This document shows, piece after piece, positions 8,825 to 16,477 of a DNA stretch of 64,000 nucleotides. This DNA comes from Blastopirellula retiformator (GTDB lineage Bacteria > Planctomycetota > Planctomycetia > Pirellulales > Pirellulaceae), in NCBI RefSeq assembly GCF_007859755.1, contig NZ_SJPF01000001.1, positions 652,234 through 716,233 on the forward strand, given 5' to 3'. The notes beneath the pieces were generated by a model. That model saw only the letters and a list, made by a program, of their open reading frames with translations, ran no database searches and was not told where the DNA came from. Each line of letters begins with the position of its first letter. Position 1 is the first letter of the stretch. The position numbers and the translations under genes were made by a program.

Positions 8825-9679
8825 CTACGGGATCTCTTTCGGCAACGGCCGCAGTTCCATCTTTCGCACAAACAGTTCCGCCCCTTCGGTTTGCAGCAAC
8901 AACTTGCCGTGGTTGGGGAAGACCTTGTCAGCGCGATTCACGACGACGCCGTTAACGCGATAGACGAGCGAGTCTCCCTGGCAGAAGCATTCGACGGTGG
9001 TCCACTCTTGGCCGGGGCTTTCGACATCTTCTTTGCCGCGGAAGTCGACGACGTCTTTCCAGTCGGGATCGCGGCCGTACCAGTTGATGCGGCCCGCCTT
9101 GAACAGGGTTGGCTTTCCGGTCGGCGACCAAACCGCTTCGCCGTCCCGATCGCGGACGATACTGCACGTCGCTTCGGCCCGCATCACGGCGCCATCGGCG
9201 TCTTTGCCCGCCAGCACCAGGATGTCGCCGACGCCCCCTTCGATGATTTGGCACTCGAGCGACGTCATCCAGGGGCCCGGCTTTTCAGGCGTACCGCCAA
9301 AGCCGCCATCGGGACCTTGGCAGTGGAGCAGCACGCCGCTGTCGCGCGACTTCCCTTTGCGGCTCAGCAGCGTTTCGGTTCCCCAACGATACTCGAGTAC
9401 CAAGTAATAGTTAGCGTACTCGTTACGGGTGATCAATCCCCCAAAGCCGTCGCCCGAGATGTGCAGGACGCCGTCTTTGCCCATGGTAAAGACGTTCCGT
9501 GGATCTTCGTGACCCCCGTCGGTCAGCCAGCTGTAAAAGTGCTGCTTCAAGTCGCCATCACCGAGCAGCGAAATTGTCTCGGTCGGTACGATCGGCTTGG
9601 CGTCAGGCTCAGCGGCCGATAGGGAACTAGCGGAAACAGCGAGAAGCAGCGCGAAGGCGCAGCGGCGGAGGGCGAACAT
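8825..9679 (-). CDS. Secreted DUF1080 (3-keto-disaccharide hydrolase-like) protein
   Basis: A 284-residue exported protein with a signal peptide (MFALRRCAFALLLAVSASSLSA). It is followed by a concanavalin-like DUF1080 domain with ISGDGFGGLITRNEYANYYLVLEYRWG and DSGVLLHCQG motifs. DUF1080 proteins are numerous in planctomycetes, and some family members have been linked to 3-keto-glycoside hydrolysis or carbohydrate binding. The role here is inferred only from the family. It starts at an ATG and appears monocistronic. Confidence 0.87.
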   Translation of the reverse strand: MFALRRCAFALLLAVSASSLSAAEPDAKPIVPTETISLLGDGDLKQHFYSWLTDGGHEDPRNVFTMGKDGVLHISGDGFGGLITRNEYANYYLVLEYRWGTETLLSRKGKSRDSGVLLHCQGPDGGFGGTPEKPGPWMTSLECQIIEGGVGDILVLAGKDADGAVMRAEATCSIVRDRDGEAVWSPTGKPTLFKAGRINWYGRDPDWKDVVDFRGKEDVESPGQEWTTVECFCQGDSLVYRVNGVVVNRADKVFPNHGKLLLQTEGAELFVRKMELRPLPKEIP

Positions 9680-9773
9680 AACCGGGCGAGACCTGTTTTA
9701 GAAGGGAAACGGCAGGGCGAACTCTCTTAATTGCGCAGAGATTTGTTGCATTTACGCGACGCGATAGGCTTAG

Positions 9774-9922
9774 CAGTCCGTTGATTTTCTCGACGGACTG
9801 CGTGATCGCATGGATGCGATCCCAAAATAGCGACGTAAGTCGATATTTTGCGAGCCGCGAAGAGCTACGCTCTGAGCCTGGCGAGGTTGGAAAATGCCAC
9901 GATGGCATTTTTCAACAGGCAG
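9774..9922 (+). mobile_element. 149-bp multi-hairpin MITE, copy B
   Basis: A full-length copy bounded by CAGTCCGTTGA on the left and TCAACAGGCAG on the right (imperfect inverted ends). The direct tetranucleotide TTAG flanks both sides (9770-9773 and 9923-9926). It contains successive hairpins: CAGTCCG/CGGACTG, GATCGCA/TGCGATC, CAAAATA..CGAC/GTCG..TATTTTG and AAAATGCCA/TGGCATTTTT. There is no open reading frame, so any movement must depend on a transposase encoded elsewhere. The right TTAG supplies the stop codon of the adjacent antitoxin gene. Confidence 0.85.
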
Positions 9923-10372
9923 TTAGCCAGGCATACCGCTACGCAAGCGATAGGCCATTTCCCAAAGTCGATCGATTTCTCCCCGTTCAATCACTTCGAT
10001 CGGTTTTAGGCCGTCGAAGGCGGGGTTCGGATCGCTAAACCAAGATCCAAGCGCTGATGGGTCAACAACCTCGCTGAGCGTTTGATGGAGGCGATAGACT
10101 TCGTTGTAGGGGCGACGTAGCTTTTCGACCTGTTGCCCTTCCGACTCGACCTTGGCGAGCGTACGCACCGATACGTTCACGACTCGGCCGAACATGTCTC
10201 GGGACATTTTCAAACGGTCTCGAAGTTCCAATTTTGTTTCGCCGGCGAATCGTACCAGGCCAACGCCTTTGAGACCGTTGACGGAAACGACTTCGGGCTC
10301 AACTCTTTGTTTGGATCGCTTCGGCGGTGCGTGCTTCGGCGAAGGCTTCTTTTTGCTAATACGAGTTGTCAT
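9923..10372 (-). CDS. Xre/MbcA/ParS-type antitoxin (DUF2384) of a RES/Xre pair
   Basis: A 149-residue protein with a basic N-terminus, a central helix-turn-helix-like segment (LRDRLKMSRDMFGRVVNVSVRTLAKVESEG) and a C-terminal DUF2384 toxin-binding region (LGSWFSDPNPAFDGLKPIEVIERGEIDRLWEMAYRL). It is expected to neutralise the RES toxin encoded 87 bp upstream and to bind their control region. The ATG at 10372 is preceded by its own promoter (TATAAT at 10406-10411). The stop codon falls within the TTAG flank of the MITE at 9774-9922. Confidence 0.88.
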   Translation of the reverse strand: MTTRISKKKPSPKHAPPKRSKQRVEPEVVSVNGLKGVGLVRFAGETKLELRDRLKMSRDMFGRVVNVSVRTLAKVESEGQQVEKLRRPYNEVYRLHQTLSEVVDPSALGSWFSDPNPAFDGLKPIEVIERGEIDRLWEMAYRLRSGMPG

Positions 10373-10405
10373 GGTATCGGTTCCTGTCCCGAGGCGGATT
10401 ACTCA

Positions 10406-10433
10406 ATTATAGCTTGCTAATCAGCAGCGTGAA
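10406..10433 (-). promoter_or_regulatory. Promoter of the antitoxin gene
   Basis: On the minus strand, TTCACG (10428-10433), a 16-bp spacer and a perfect TATAAT (10406-10411) lie 34 bp upstream of the antitoxin ATG. This would let antitoxin be made independently of the toxin gene in front of it. It was recognised by consensus only. Confidence 0.6.
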
Positions 10434-10442
10434 GCATAAAAA

Positions 10443-10458
10443 CATGCAAAAATGCATG
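10443..10458. promoter_or_regulatory. Candidate autoregulatory operator
   Basis: CATGCA-AAAA-TGCATG is a perfect 6-bp inverted repeat with a 4-bp centre. It sits 9 bp upstream of the putative -35 of the antitoxin promoter and immediately after the RES stop codon. Binding by the Xre antitoxin is inferred from position and symmetry. Confidence 0.5.
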
Positions 10459-10459
10459 A

Positions 10460-11068
10460 CTAAGTTGGCCATTTGCTGGGATGTGGAGGGAATTCATCAG
10501 GCCTCAGAATCTGGAGCGAGCTTCCAGGATGAAGTTGGTCAGGAAAAACAACTAGGTTCGCGCCTTGTTTGTTCCGAGCAGACGGGACTCGTATCGCCTC
10601 GAAGCCTGCAAGACGGCTGCCGCGTCCGATGGCCTGCGTCCAGGACTCCTCCCCTTGGCTCTGCAGTGACTGCCAGTCCTCCTCGACAAGTTCACGCAAA
10701 CTAAAGCCAATCCTTCGGCGCGTCGTCGTCGATGTAAGATCGAGGACGTTACGGAGCTTGGCTTGGATACCAGCCATGACGCGCGGCCGAACGCTCGACC
10801 CCGGTAAGCCATAGTCAAGAAAAGCCTGATACTCTTCGTGCGTCGCGGTGATCGCGTCTAGCGAGCCATAGACGGCAAGAATGCCTCGACGGTTCCAGCG
10901 GCCGCCAAAGTGCGATGCGCCGAATCCAGAAAGGAAATCTGTCGTGTTCGCATATCTAGTTCCAACGGAACGGTAGAGCGTCGCATCGATCGAATGCGCG
11001 TCAGGAAGGAGCTTTTTGATCGTGCCAAAAAGCTGCAAGACCTCAGGTGATTCTGAATGCGTCGACAT
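10460..11068 (-). CDS. RES-domain toxin
   Basis: A 202-residue RES-domain protein. RES toxins of the ParT/MbcT type act on NAD+ or as ADP-ribosyltransferases. Recognisable segments are LYRSVGTRYAN with the conserved Arg, HFGGRWNRRGILAVYGS, ATHEEYQAFLDYG, and the C-terminal SARNKQGANLVVFPDQ. The ATG is at 11068. It lies upstream of the Xre antitoxin, the reverse of the usual antitoxin-first order. Confidence 0.88.
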   Translation of the reverse strand: MSTHSESPEVLQLFGTIKKLLPDAHSIDATLYRSVGTRYANTTDFLSGFGASHFGGRWNRRGILAVYGSLDAITATHEEYQAFLDYGLPGSSVRPRVMAGIQAKLRNVLDLTSTTTRRRIGFSLRELVEEDWQSLQSQGEESWTQAIGRGSRLAGFEAIRVPSARNKQGANLVVFPDQLHPGSSLQILRPDEFPPHPSKWPT

Positions 11069-11185
11069 GGCTGATAGGATCTCAGACCTAGAACTTGCGA
11101 GCGAAGTTCCGGGATTCTATCAGTGATTGCAGCCCGATTCACGGAATTATAGTTGCCGAACGCATAGTCGAAATTTGGGTTGCCT

Positions 11186-12199
11186 TTACCGCACATCCGC
11201 CGGCACGGTCGCCACTTTCCCGGGGACGCCCCCTTCGTAGATGCTGAACTCGCCCCAGACCGGTAGATGGTCCGAGATCTCCAGCGCCTCATCGATCGAC
11301 AGGTTGAACTCGCGGACGAAGTCATGCACGCCGCCGCGGCCGGTGAACTCGCTGGTCGCTGGCAGCGTGAAGTAGAGGTTGTCGTACGACGCGGTGCCGC
11401 GGGTGTTGGTCATCATGCCGGTCACCGCCGCCGTCAGGCCGCTGACGGCGCCAAGTTCGCCCAGGTTGCGTTCGTCGGTGTTGAAGTCGCCCAGCAGGAT
11501 GACGTCGTCTTCGCCGCGACCGTCGCCGCGCACGGCTCGCAGTACGTCGTCCATCACGTTGATTTCGGTATCGACTTCGTCGGGATCGGTGTGGACGGCG
11601 ACCAGGGTGAAGGTAAACGCCTGATCGGGCTGAGGCCCGCGAACGCGGAACCAGGCGACCAGCGGCTCGCGGTGCAGCGCGTCGGCCGGGTCGTCGATCG
11701 TGTAGAGCTGCGAGCGATCGATCTCGATGCTGGCGGCGTCATAGATAAACGCGTATTGCTCTTTGCTGTCGGTGCGGCCGAGCCGGGGGCCGATCACATA
11801 GTCGTAATGCCGGCCGGCGGCGTTCACCTGGTCGATAAACTGCGGCAAGATCGACTGGTCGAGTGAACGGATCTCTTGAATCGCCACCACGTCGTATTGG
11901 CGGACGATCTGGGCCAGTCGAGCCACGACGTGCGGTTTTTCCATCTTACTGCGACCGAAGACCTGGATATTGAACGAGGCGATCCGGATCGTCTTGCCGC
12001 CGCGGGCGATCGGCACGGTGCGGTTGCTAGCCAGCATCCCGGCTCCGACGCCACCGCCGCCAGACGCATTGGTGGTCGCCGCTGCGTTGCGGGGAACGAC
12101 TTTCAGCCCTTCGAGTCCTTCGATTCGATAGTTCTGAAAGAAGAACCAGCCTGCTCCACAGGCGATTGCGACCACGACTAGTCCGCTCGCTTTGTTCAC
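11186..12199 (-). CDS. Exported endonuclease/exonuclease/phosphatase (DNase I-like fold) protein
   Basis: A 337-residue protein with one N-terminal hydrophobic helix (about 7-21) that could be a signal anchor. An EEP-fold domain follows. Catalytic motifs are visible: ASFNIQ (74-79), QEIR with the metal-binding Glu (E109), LLGDFNTDERN, and SDHLPVW near the C-terminus with the conserved Asp-His. The substrate (DNA or a phosphoester) is not predictable. The start is a GTG at 12199 with GGAG 7 bp upstream. Loss of about 30 C-terminal residues would not touch the catalytic core. Confidence 0.87.
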   Translation of the reverse strand: MNKASGLVVVAIACGAGWFFFQNYRIEGLEGLKVVPRNAAATTNASGGGGVGAGMLASNRTVPIARGGKTIRIASFNIQVFGRSKMEKPHVVARLAQIVRQYDVVAIQEIRSLDQSILPQFIDQVNAAGRHYDYVIGPRLGRTDSKEQYAFIYDAASIEIDRSQLYTIDDPADALHREPLVAWFRVRGPQPDQAFTFTLVAVHTDPDEVDTEINVMDDVLRAVRGDGRGEDDVILLGDFNTDERNLGELGAVSGLTAAVTGMMTNTRGTASYDNLYFTLPATSEFTGRGGVHDFVREFNLSIDEALEISDHLPVWGEFSIYEGGVPGKVATVPADVR

Positions 12200-12373
12200 C
12201 GCTTGCTCCAGGTTGGAAAAATAATCGGATCAGGCAGACTCGCCGCCCGTCAGGAAAGTCCCAGGAATTCGCCCAGAAAAAACGAAGGCCGAGCATCTCC
12301 TTTTCGTTGTATCGACCGCCGACAAGGTCTATCTTGGAAGGGCTATCGGAGGCTCTTACGTGCGGGAGAATCG

Positions 12374-13642
12374 ATGCGGTTTACCTGGTTGCTAGCAGCG
12401 GCATGCTGGACCCTGGCGGTACAACCGGCATGGTCGGATAGGGTCGTGCTGGTGAGCGGCGGCAGCGTGAGCGGCGACTTGGAAGAGTCGCCGGGCGATC
12501 TTCATGCGCCGCGGCGGATCGTCTCGCCGCATGGCGTGATCGAACTGGCGCCAGAGGTGATCCTGGACGTCGAGCGCGAACCGCCGGCGCTGGCCGAGTA
12601 TCGCGATCGGGCCCATCGCGCCGCGCTGAATCTGACCGACCAGTGGAGCCTGGTTCAGTGGTGCCGAGAGAACAGTCTGTATGACGAAGCGAACGCCCAT
12701 TGCGAGCAGATCTTAAAGCTCAATCCCAATCACCTGCAGGCCCGGACTTTACTTGGGTATCAAAAGCGCAACGGCGAGTGGAAACAGCGGGAAGACTATA
12801 TGCAGTCGCGGGGGTTCGTCCGCTACCAAGGTCGCTGGCGGATGCATCAGCAGGTCCAGCTGCTGGAGGAGCGGCGGCTGATCAAAGAGGCCCAGATCGA
12901 ATGGTGGGTCCGACTGAAGCGGTGGCGAGAATCGCTTGGCACGCCGCACGAGCAGGAGAACGAGATCGACTTCTCGCAACTCCGCGATCCGATGGCGATG
13001 GACGGGCTGATTCGTCTATTAGGACGAGAGGGGAACCTCAAGCTGCAGCGACTTTATATCGGCACGCTTGGCAATTTAGAGCATGACGTGGCGCTCGGTT
13101 TTCTGATGAACCATTCGGTCTTTCAAAACAATCCCGATCATCGCGAGATGTGCATGCTCGAAGTGCTGCGGCACCGCCATCCGCTAATGGTCGAGCGCTA
13201 TGCCCGCTTTCTCGATTGCTACGACGCCGGGATCGTCAATCGCGCGGCCGATTGCCTGGCGGCGCTTGATTATCAATCGGCAGTCATGCCGCTGGCCAGC
13301 GCGCTGAGTACGCGGTATATCGTCCGCGAGTTCCGCAACTCGGTCAGTAGAGGTCCGTACGAAGTGAACGCCGTCTATCACTATTCGCGCCAAGCGCCGT
13401 CGCCGTTCTTTGATGTGGTCGGCCCAACGCCGTCGTACCGCATGAAATCGATCGACGACGTGCTCGCGGCGTCGCAGCGCAACCACATCGTCGACTGGGG
13501 CAAGAACGAAAACGTCTACATGGCGCTCCGCAAACTGACCGGCGGGTGCGACTTCGGCTACCATACCGCCAACTGGAAAGCCTGGTACACGCAACAACAG
13601 GTCACCGCGACCCCGATCATCCAAGCCCGCCGGGGCGACTAG
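12374..13642 (+). CDS. Secreted hypothetical protein with TPR-like and HEAT-like regions
   Basis: A 422-residue exported protein of unknown function. The signal peptide MRFTWLLAAACWTLAVQPAWS is followed by a TPR-like segment (YDEANAHCEQILKLNPNHLQARTLLGY). The later part is helical and repeat-like, with pairs such as LGFLMNHSVF..HREMCMLEVLRHRHPLMVERYARFLDC that resemble HEAT repeats. The ATG at 12374 has GGAG 6 bp upstream; the open frame extends 57 codons further but without a usable start signal. It is divergent from the EEP-family gene. Confidence 0.75.
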   Translation: MRFTWLLAAACWTLAVQPAWSDRVVLVSGGSVSGDLEESPGDLHAPRRIVSPHGVIELAPEVILDVEREPPALAEYRDRAHRAALNLTDQWSLVQWCRENSLYDEANAHCEQILKLNPNHLQARTLLGYQKRNGEWKQREDYMQSRGFVRYQGRWRMHQQVQLLEERRLIKEAQIEWWVRLKRWRESLGTPHEQENEIDFSQLRDPMAMDGLIRLLGREGNLKLQRLYIGTLGNLEHDVALGFLMNHSVFQNNPDHREMCMLEVLRHRHPLMVERYARFLDCYDAGIVNRAADCLAALDYQSAVMPLASALSTRYIVREFRNSVSRGPYEVNAVYHYSRQAPSPFFDVVGPTPSYRMKSIDDVLAASQRNHIVDWGKNENVYMALRKLTGGCDFGYHTANWKAWYTQQQVTATPIIQARRGD

Positions 13643-13734
13643 TTGCCTTGGCCCGGGGGATCGCGAAGAATGGAACGCGGAAGCGATCAGGCCTTCCCGT
13701 TCCAATCTGCCAGCACAACCTCAAGAGCAGCCCC

Positions 13735-14121
13735 ATGTCCAAGCCAACCGTCGCCATCCTGGGCGCCAGCAAGAACCGCAACAAATATGGCAACAAGTCG
13801 GTCCGCGCCCACGCGGCCCAAGGTTACGAAGTCTTTCCGATCAACCCCGCCGCCGACGAGATCGAAGGGTTAACGGTTTACAAGAAACTAGCCGATATCC
13901 CGGTCGAGCGACTCGACCGCATCAGCGTCTATCTCTCGCCCGCGGTCGGCCTGCAACTGCTAGAAGAAATCGCCGCCGCGAATGCCAAAGAGGTTTTCTT
14001 CAACCCCGGCGCCGAAAGCGAAGAGCTGTTGGCGAAAGCCCGCGAACTGGGGATTGAGCCGATTCAGGCGTGTAGCATTGTGGATGTGGGGATGTTGCCG
14101 CGGGAGTTGCCGAGCGAGTAA
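13735..14121 (+). CDS. CoA-binding domain protein (YccU-like)
   Basis: A 128-residue single-domain CoA-binding protein with a Rossmann-like fold. The nucleotide-binding start TVAILGASKNRNKYGNKSVR is followed by YEVFPINPAADEIEGLTVYKKLADIP, the usual order in this family, and then by KEVFFNPGAESEELLAKA. Such proteins bind CoA. Their physiological role is unclear. It begins at the ATG at 13735, 92 bp after the preceding gene on the same strand, so co-transcription is possible. Confidence 0.88.
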   Translation: MSKPTVAILGASKNRNKYGNKSVRAHAAQGYEVFPINPAADEIEGLTVYKKLADIPVERLDRISVYLSPAVGLQLLEEIAAANAKEVFFNPGAESEELLAKARELGIEPIQACSIVDVGMLPRELPSE

Positions 14122-14145
14122 GTGGTGCGAAAAGGCGCCGCAGGT

Positions 14146-14592
14146 TCATTCTTCGCGAAACGACTCGTCTTCGGGACGCTTGCCGGCGATCATTTCACTT
14201 GCGACGCCAAACCAATACGCTTCGATCCAGTCTTCGCCCAGCGGAGCGATTCGGTCGACGTTCCAGCCAGCGTCGCGGAGTGAAAACAGCATGGACTCGG
14301 CGGCTCGCGCGTTCGTCGAATGAATAAGGACGGGAGCGAGAGCAGGTTGACTGGCCAGGAACGCCGCGACGTCGCGACCATCGCCTGGGTCGGGGTCATC
14401 GACCGAGTCGGGGAATAGGTCATGGTCGAGGCAAATCAAGTCAGGCGTCGCCGTGAGGGTCTCGTAAGCGGCAATGAAGGCCGGCGCCGTGCGATGGATC
14501 GACAACTCGGCGTGCGGATAATTCTTGACGACGATCGCGAGAAATCGCTGGATGCGATCCGGATCGTCTTCTAGCATGAGAAGGCGTTTCAT
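14146..14592 (-). CDS. Cyclic-phosphate-processing receiver (cREC) domain protein
   Basis: A 148-residue stand-alone receiver-like protein. It begins MKRLLMLEDDPDRIQRF, has the acidic pocket EDD and a central ICLDHDLF carrying the conserved LDHDL signature of the cREC family. The later PVLIHSTNARAAESM segment contains the conserved Ser-Thr-Asn. The family was proposed from genomics to act on cyclic phosphates; this is not demonstrated here. The ATG at 14592 is used because the open frame extends upstream without a good start. It is divergent from the TPR gene. Confidence 0.78.
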   Translation of the reverse strand: MKRLLMLEDDPDRIQRFLAIVVKNYPHAELSIHRTAPAFIAAYETLTATPDLICLDHDLFPDSVDDPDPGDGRDVAAFLASQPALAPVLIHSTNARAAESMLFSLRDAGWNVDRIAPLGEDWIEAYWFGVASEMIAGKRPEDESFREE

Positions 14593-14757
14593 TCGCAGGT
14601 CTTGTCCTTCGCGCTGTTGGTCGGCTGCCTGACGATTACCACGTCGGATCCTCGATTGTATCGGACGGGGCAATAAGCCGTCCTGTTTTTGGCGCCAGAA
14701 TGCACGTCGTGTCGAATCTGCGACTCCAGCGTGGCTCCAGATCGACGAAAGTAAGAG

Positions 14758-15819
14758 ATGAAACTCCCAACCGTCTATGATGACAATATTCTGTGCCATG
14801 ATGACCGCATCGCTCCGGACGGTTCGACCGTTCCCACAGCGGTCTACTCGGTCGTCTATCCGCCAATCGGCTTTTTTCCTTTCTACGATATTGGGAATGG
14901 CGACTATCACGGGCTCTATTGGCCGATCGGCAAAGAGGAGGAGCCTCCGTTGGTCGCGTTTAGCAGTCATGACGCCTGGTCCTTGATTCCCGAGTATTCG
15001 GATATGGAAGCGTTTTACGCCTGTTCGCTGGCGCGTGCGGCGGATGAAGACGACTCGTATTCGCTCGTCTCGTATCGAGAATTGGTAAAGACGGCGACCG
15101 GACGCCCGCCGGTCGAGCATGATCTACGTGGTTTGGCGGCCGATGACTATGAGCAACTGTTGTCGCTCGATTCGACTTCGCCGTTCTATTTGTGTGCCGC
15201 CGGCGACATCCATTTGGGCGGCAACGACGTCGAAGCGGCGGAGCAAAAATATCGAGCGGCCCTCGATGTTCTTCCCGAGTATGTCGCGGCCCACTTTGGC
15301 CTTGCTTCCGTCCTGCGCCGCCAACGACGACTGGAAGAGGCGACGGTTCATTTACGCTTAACGCTGATCGGGCCGATGTCCTTTTATGGAGGTTCGTTTT
15401 GGTCTGATACGGCATTGCCCGGCAATTTTCGGAACGACTGGAGCCGAAAGGCGGTCATGTGGATTCAGCGGTCCAAGACGCTGCACGAGTCGCTCGTCGA
15501 CGATCCTTTCGCAACGCGCATCAATGAGTTGACGTTTGAGACAGGCCTCGCGGAAAATGCCGATATCGACGTGCTTCGGCTGATCGTGGAAAGCTATGCG
15601 GCCAGCGGATCGTTTGCCGATGCGGCTCGAATCTGGATGCTGATCGGCGAAAGAGCCGCGATGGAGACAACCAGTTTCCGCGAGCGCTATGACCTGACTC
15701 CCACGACGTATGGCGGACGGCTCGCGGAGCTGTTGGAACTTTCCGGAAACGAGCGTCGTGCGGCGCTGGTGCGAAATATGCTTGGGGCGATGAAAAAGCC
15801 CGCTGGGCTCTATCTGTAG
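14758..15819 (+). CDS. Cytoplasmic protein with SUKH-like N-terminus and TPR region
   Basis: A 353-residue protein without a signal peptide. Residues 30-85 (FYDIGNGDYHGLYWPIG..EPPLVAFSSHDAWSLIPEY) resemble the SMI1/KNR4 (SUKH) fold, whose members are often immunity proteins. Residues 135-205 contain two TPR-like units (FYLCAAGDIHLGGNDVEAAEQKYRAALDVLPEYVAAHFGLASVLRRQRRLEEATVHL). No toxin partner is seen nearby, so an immunity role is speculative. The ATG is at 14758. Confidence 0.7.
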   Translation: MKLPTVYDDNILCHDDRIAPDGSTVPTAVYSVVYPPIGFFPFYDIGNGDYHGLYWPIGKEEEPPLVAFSSHDAWSLIPEYSDMEAFYACSLARAADEDDSYSLVSYRELVKTATGRPPVEHDLRGLAADDYEQLLSLDSTSPFYLCAAGDIHLGGNDVEAAEQKYRAALDVLPEYVAAHFGLASVLRRQRRLEEATVHLRLTLIGPMSFYGGSFWSDTALPGNFRNDWSRKAVMWIQRSKTLHESLVDDPFATRINELTFETGLAENADIDVLRLIVESYAASGSFADAARIWMLIGERAAMETTSFRERYDLTPTTYGGRLAELLELSGNERRAALVRNMLGAMKKPAGLYL

Positions 15820-15928
15820 TTGGATTGTCGGGGAGTCGGTTGCAAGGGTATTGATTCGCGAACTTGTCCCAGTATCGTGAAGCTAGCAAATTCACCCCGA
15901 GGCCTATCCCGTCCGAAAGAGCCTCTCA

Positions 15929-16477
15929 TGCTTCGCCCCCGTTTGCTCACTCTGCTACTAATCTTCACCTCAATTCCCTTCGCCGCCGCCGCCGAGCCCG
16001 TTCCCGTCATCTTTGACACAGACATATCTGGCGACGTTGACGACGTATTAGCCTTGGCCATGTTGCACGCGCTGGCGGCGAATCTGGCGGAATCGCCCCG
16101 ACGATAACTATTTTGGCCTATCTGCCTGTTGAAAAATGCCATCGTGGCATTTTTCAACCTCGCCAGGCTCAGAGCATAGCTCTTTGCGGCTCGCAAAATA
16201 ACGACTTACGTCGTTATTTTGCGATCGCATCCGTGCGATCACGCAGTCCGTCGAGAAAATCAACGGACTGCTATCAGAGCCGGGCCTGGTGACGGTCGAG
16301 AAGGATGGCTTTACGCGGTTTGCACCCGCCGCCAAGGGACGAGATCGCTATCTGACGATGGACAAAAGTCAGGCGATTCGGGTGATCGAGGCGCAGCGCT
16401 GTTTGGCGAGTCAGCCCCAGTTGCGAAGTAGCCAATTCGACGCGGGCTACGGGGTGATGTTGAGCGCCGCCCGATAG
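15929..16477 (+). pseudogene. Nucleoside hydrolase remnant, internally deleted and split by a MITE
   Basis: The N-terminus is intact (ATG 15929, signal peptide, then IFDTDISGDVDDVLALAMLHAL with the metal-binding aspartate cluster of inosine/uridine-preferring nucleoside hydrolases). The frame then breaks near 16080-16095. Removing the element at 16122-16270 and one CTAT copy restores a continuous C-terminal frame reading DDNYFGLSEPGLVTVEKDGFTRF...YLTM...AIRVIEAQRC. Family members are about 330-350 residues, so roughly two thirds of the gene has been deleted between the two parts. The tail runs into the convergent TolC gene. It is surely non-functional. Confidence 0.85.
16122..16270 (-). mobile_element. 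149-bp multi-hairpin MITE, copy C
   Basis: A full-length copy in reverse orientation, flanked by CTAT on both sides (16118-16121 and 16271-16274). The central hairpin is a perfect 12-bp stem, CAAAATAACGAC/GTCGTTATTTTG. The insertion is inside a nucleoside hydrolase remnant. The protein frame is restored exactly when the element plus one tetranucleotide is removed, direct evidence that the 4 bp are a target duplication. Confidence 0.9.

Noticed and set aside
12203-12373. Upstream extension of the secreted TPR/HEAT-like protein
   Set aside because: It would bury the signal peptide 57 residues inside; the ATG at 12374 has a good ribosome-binding site.
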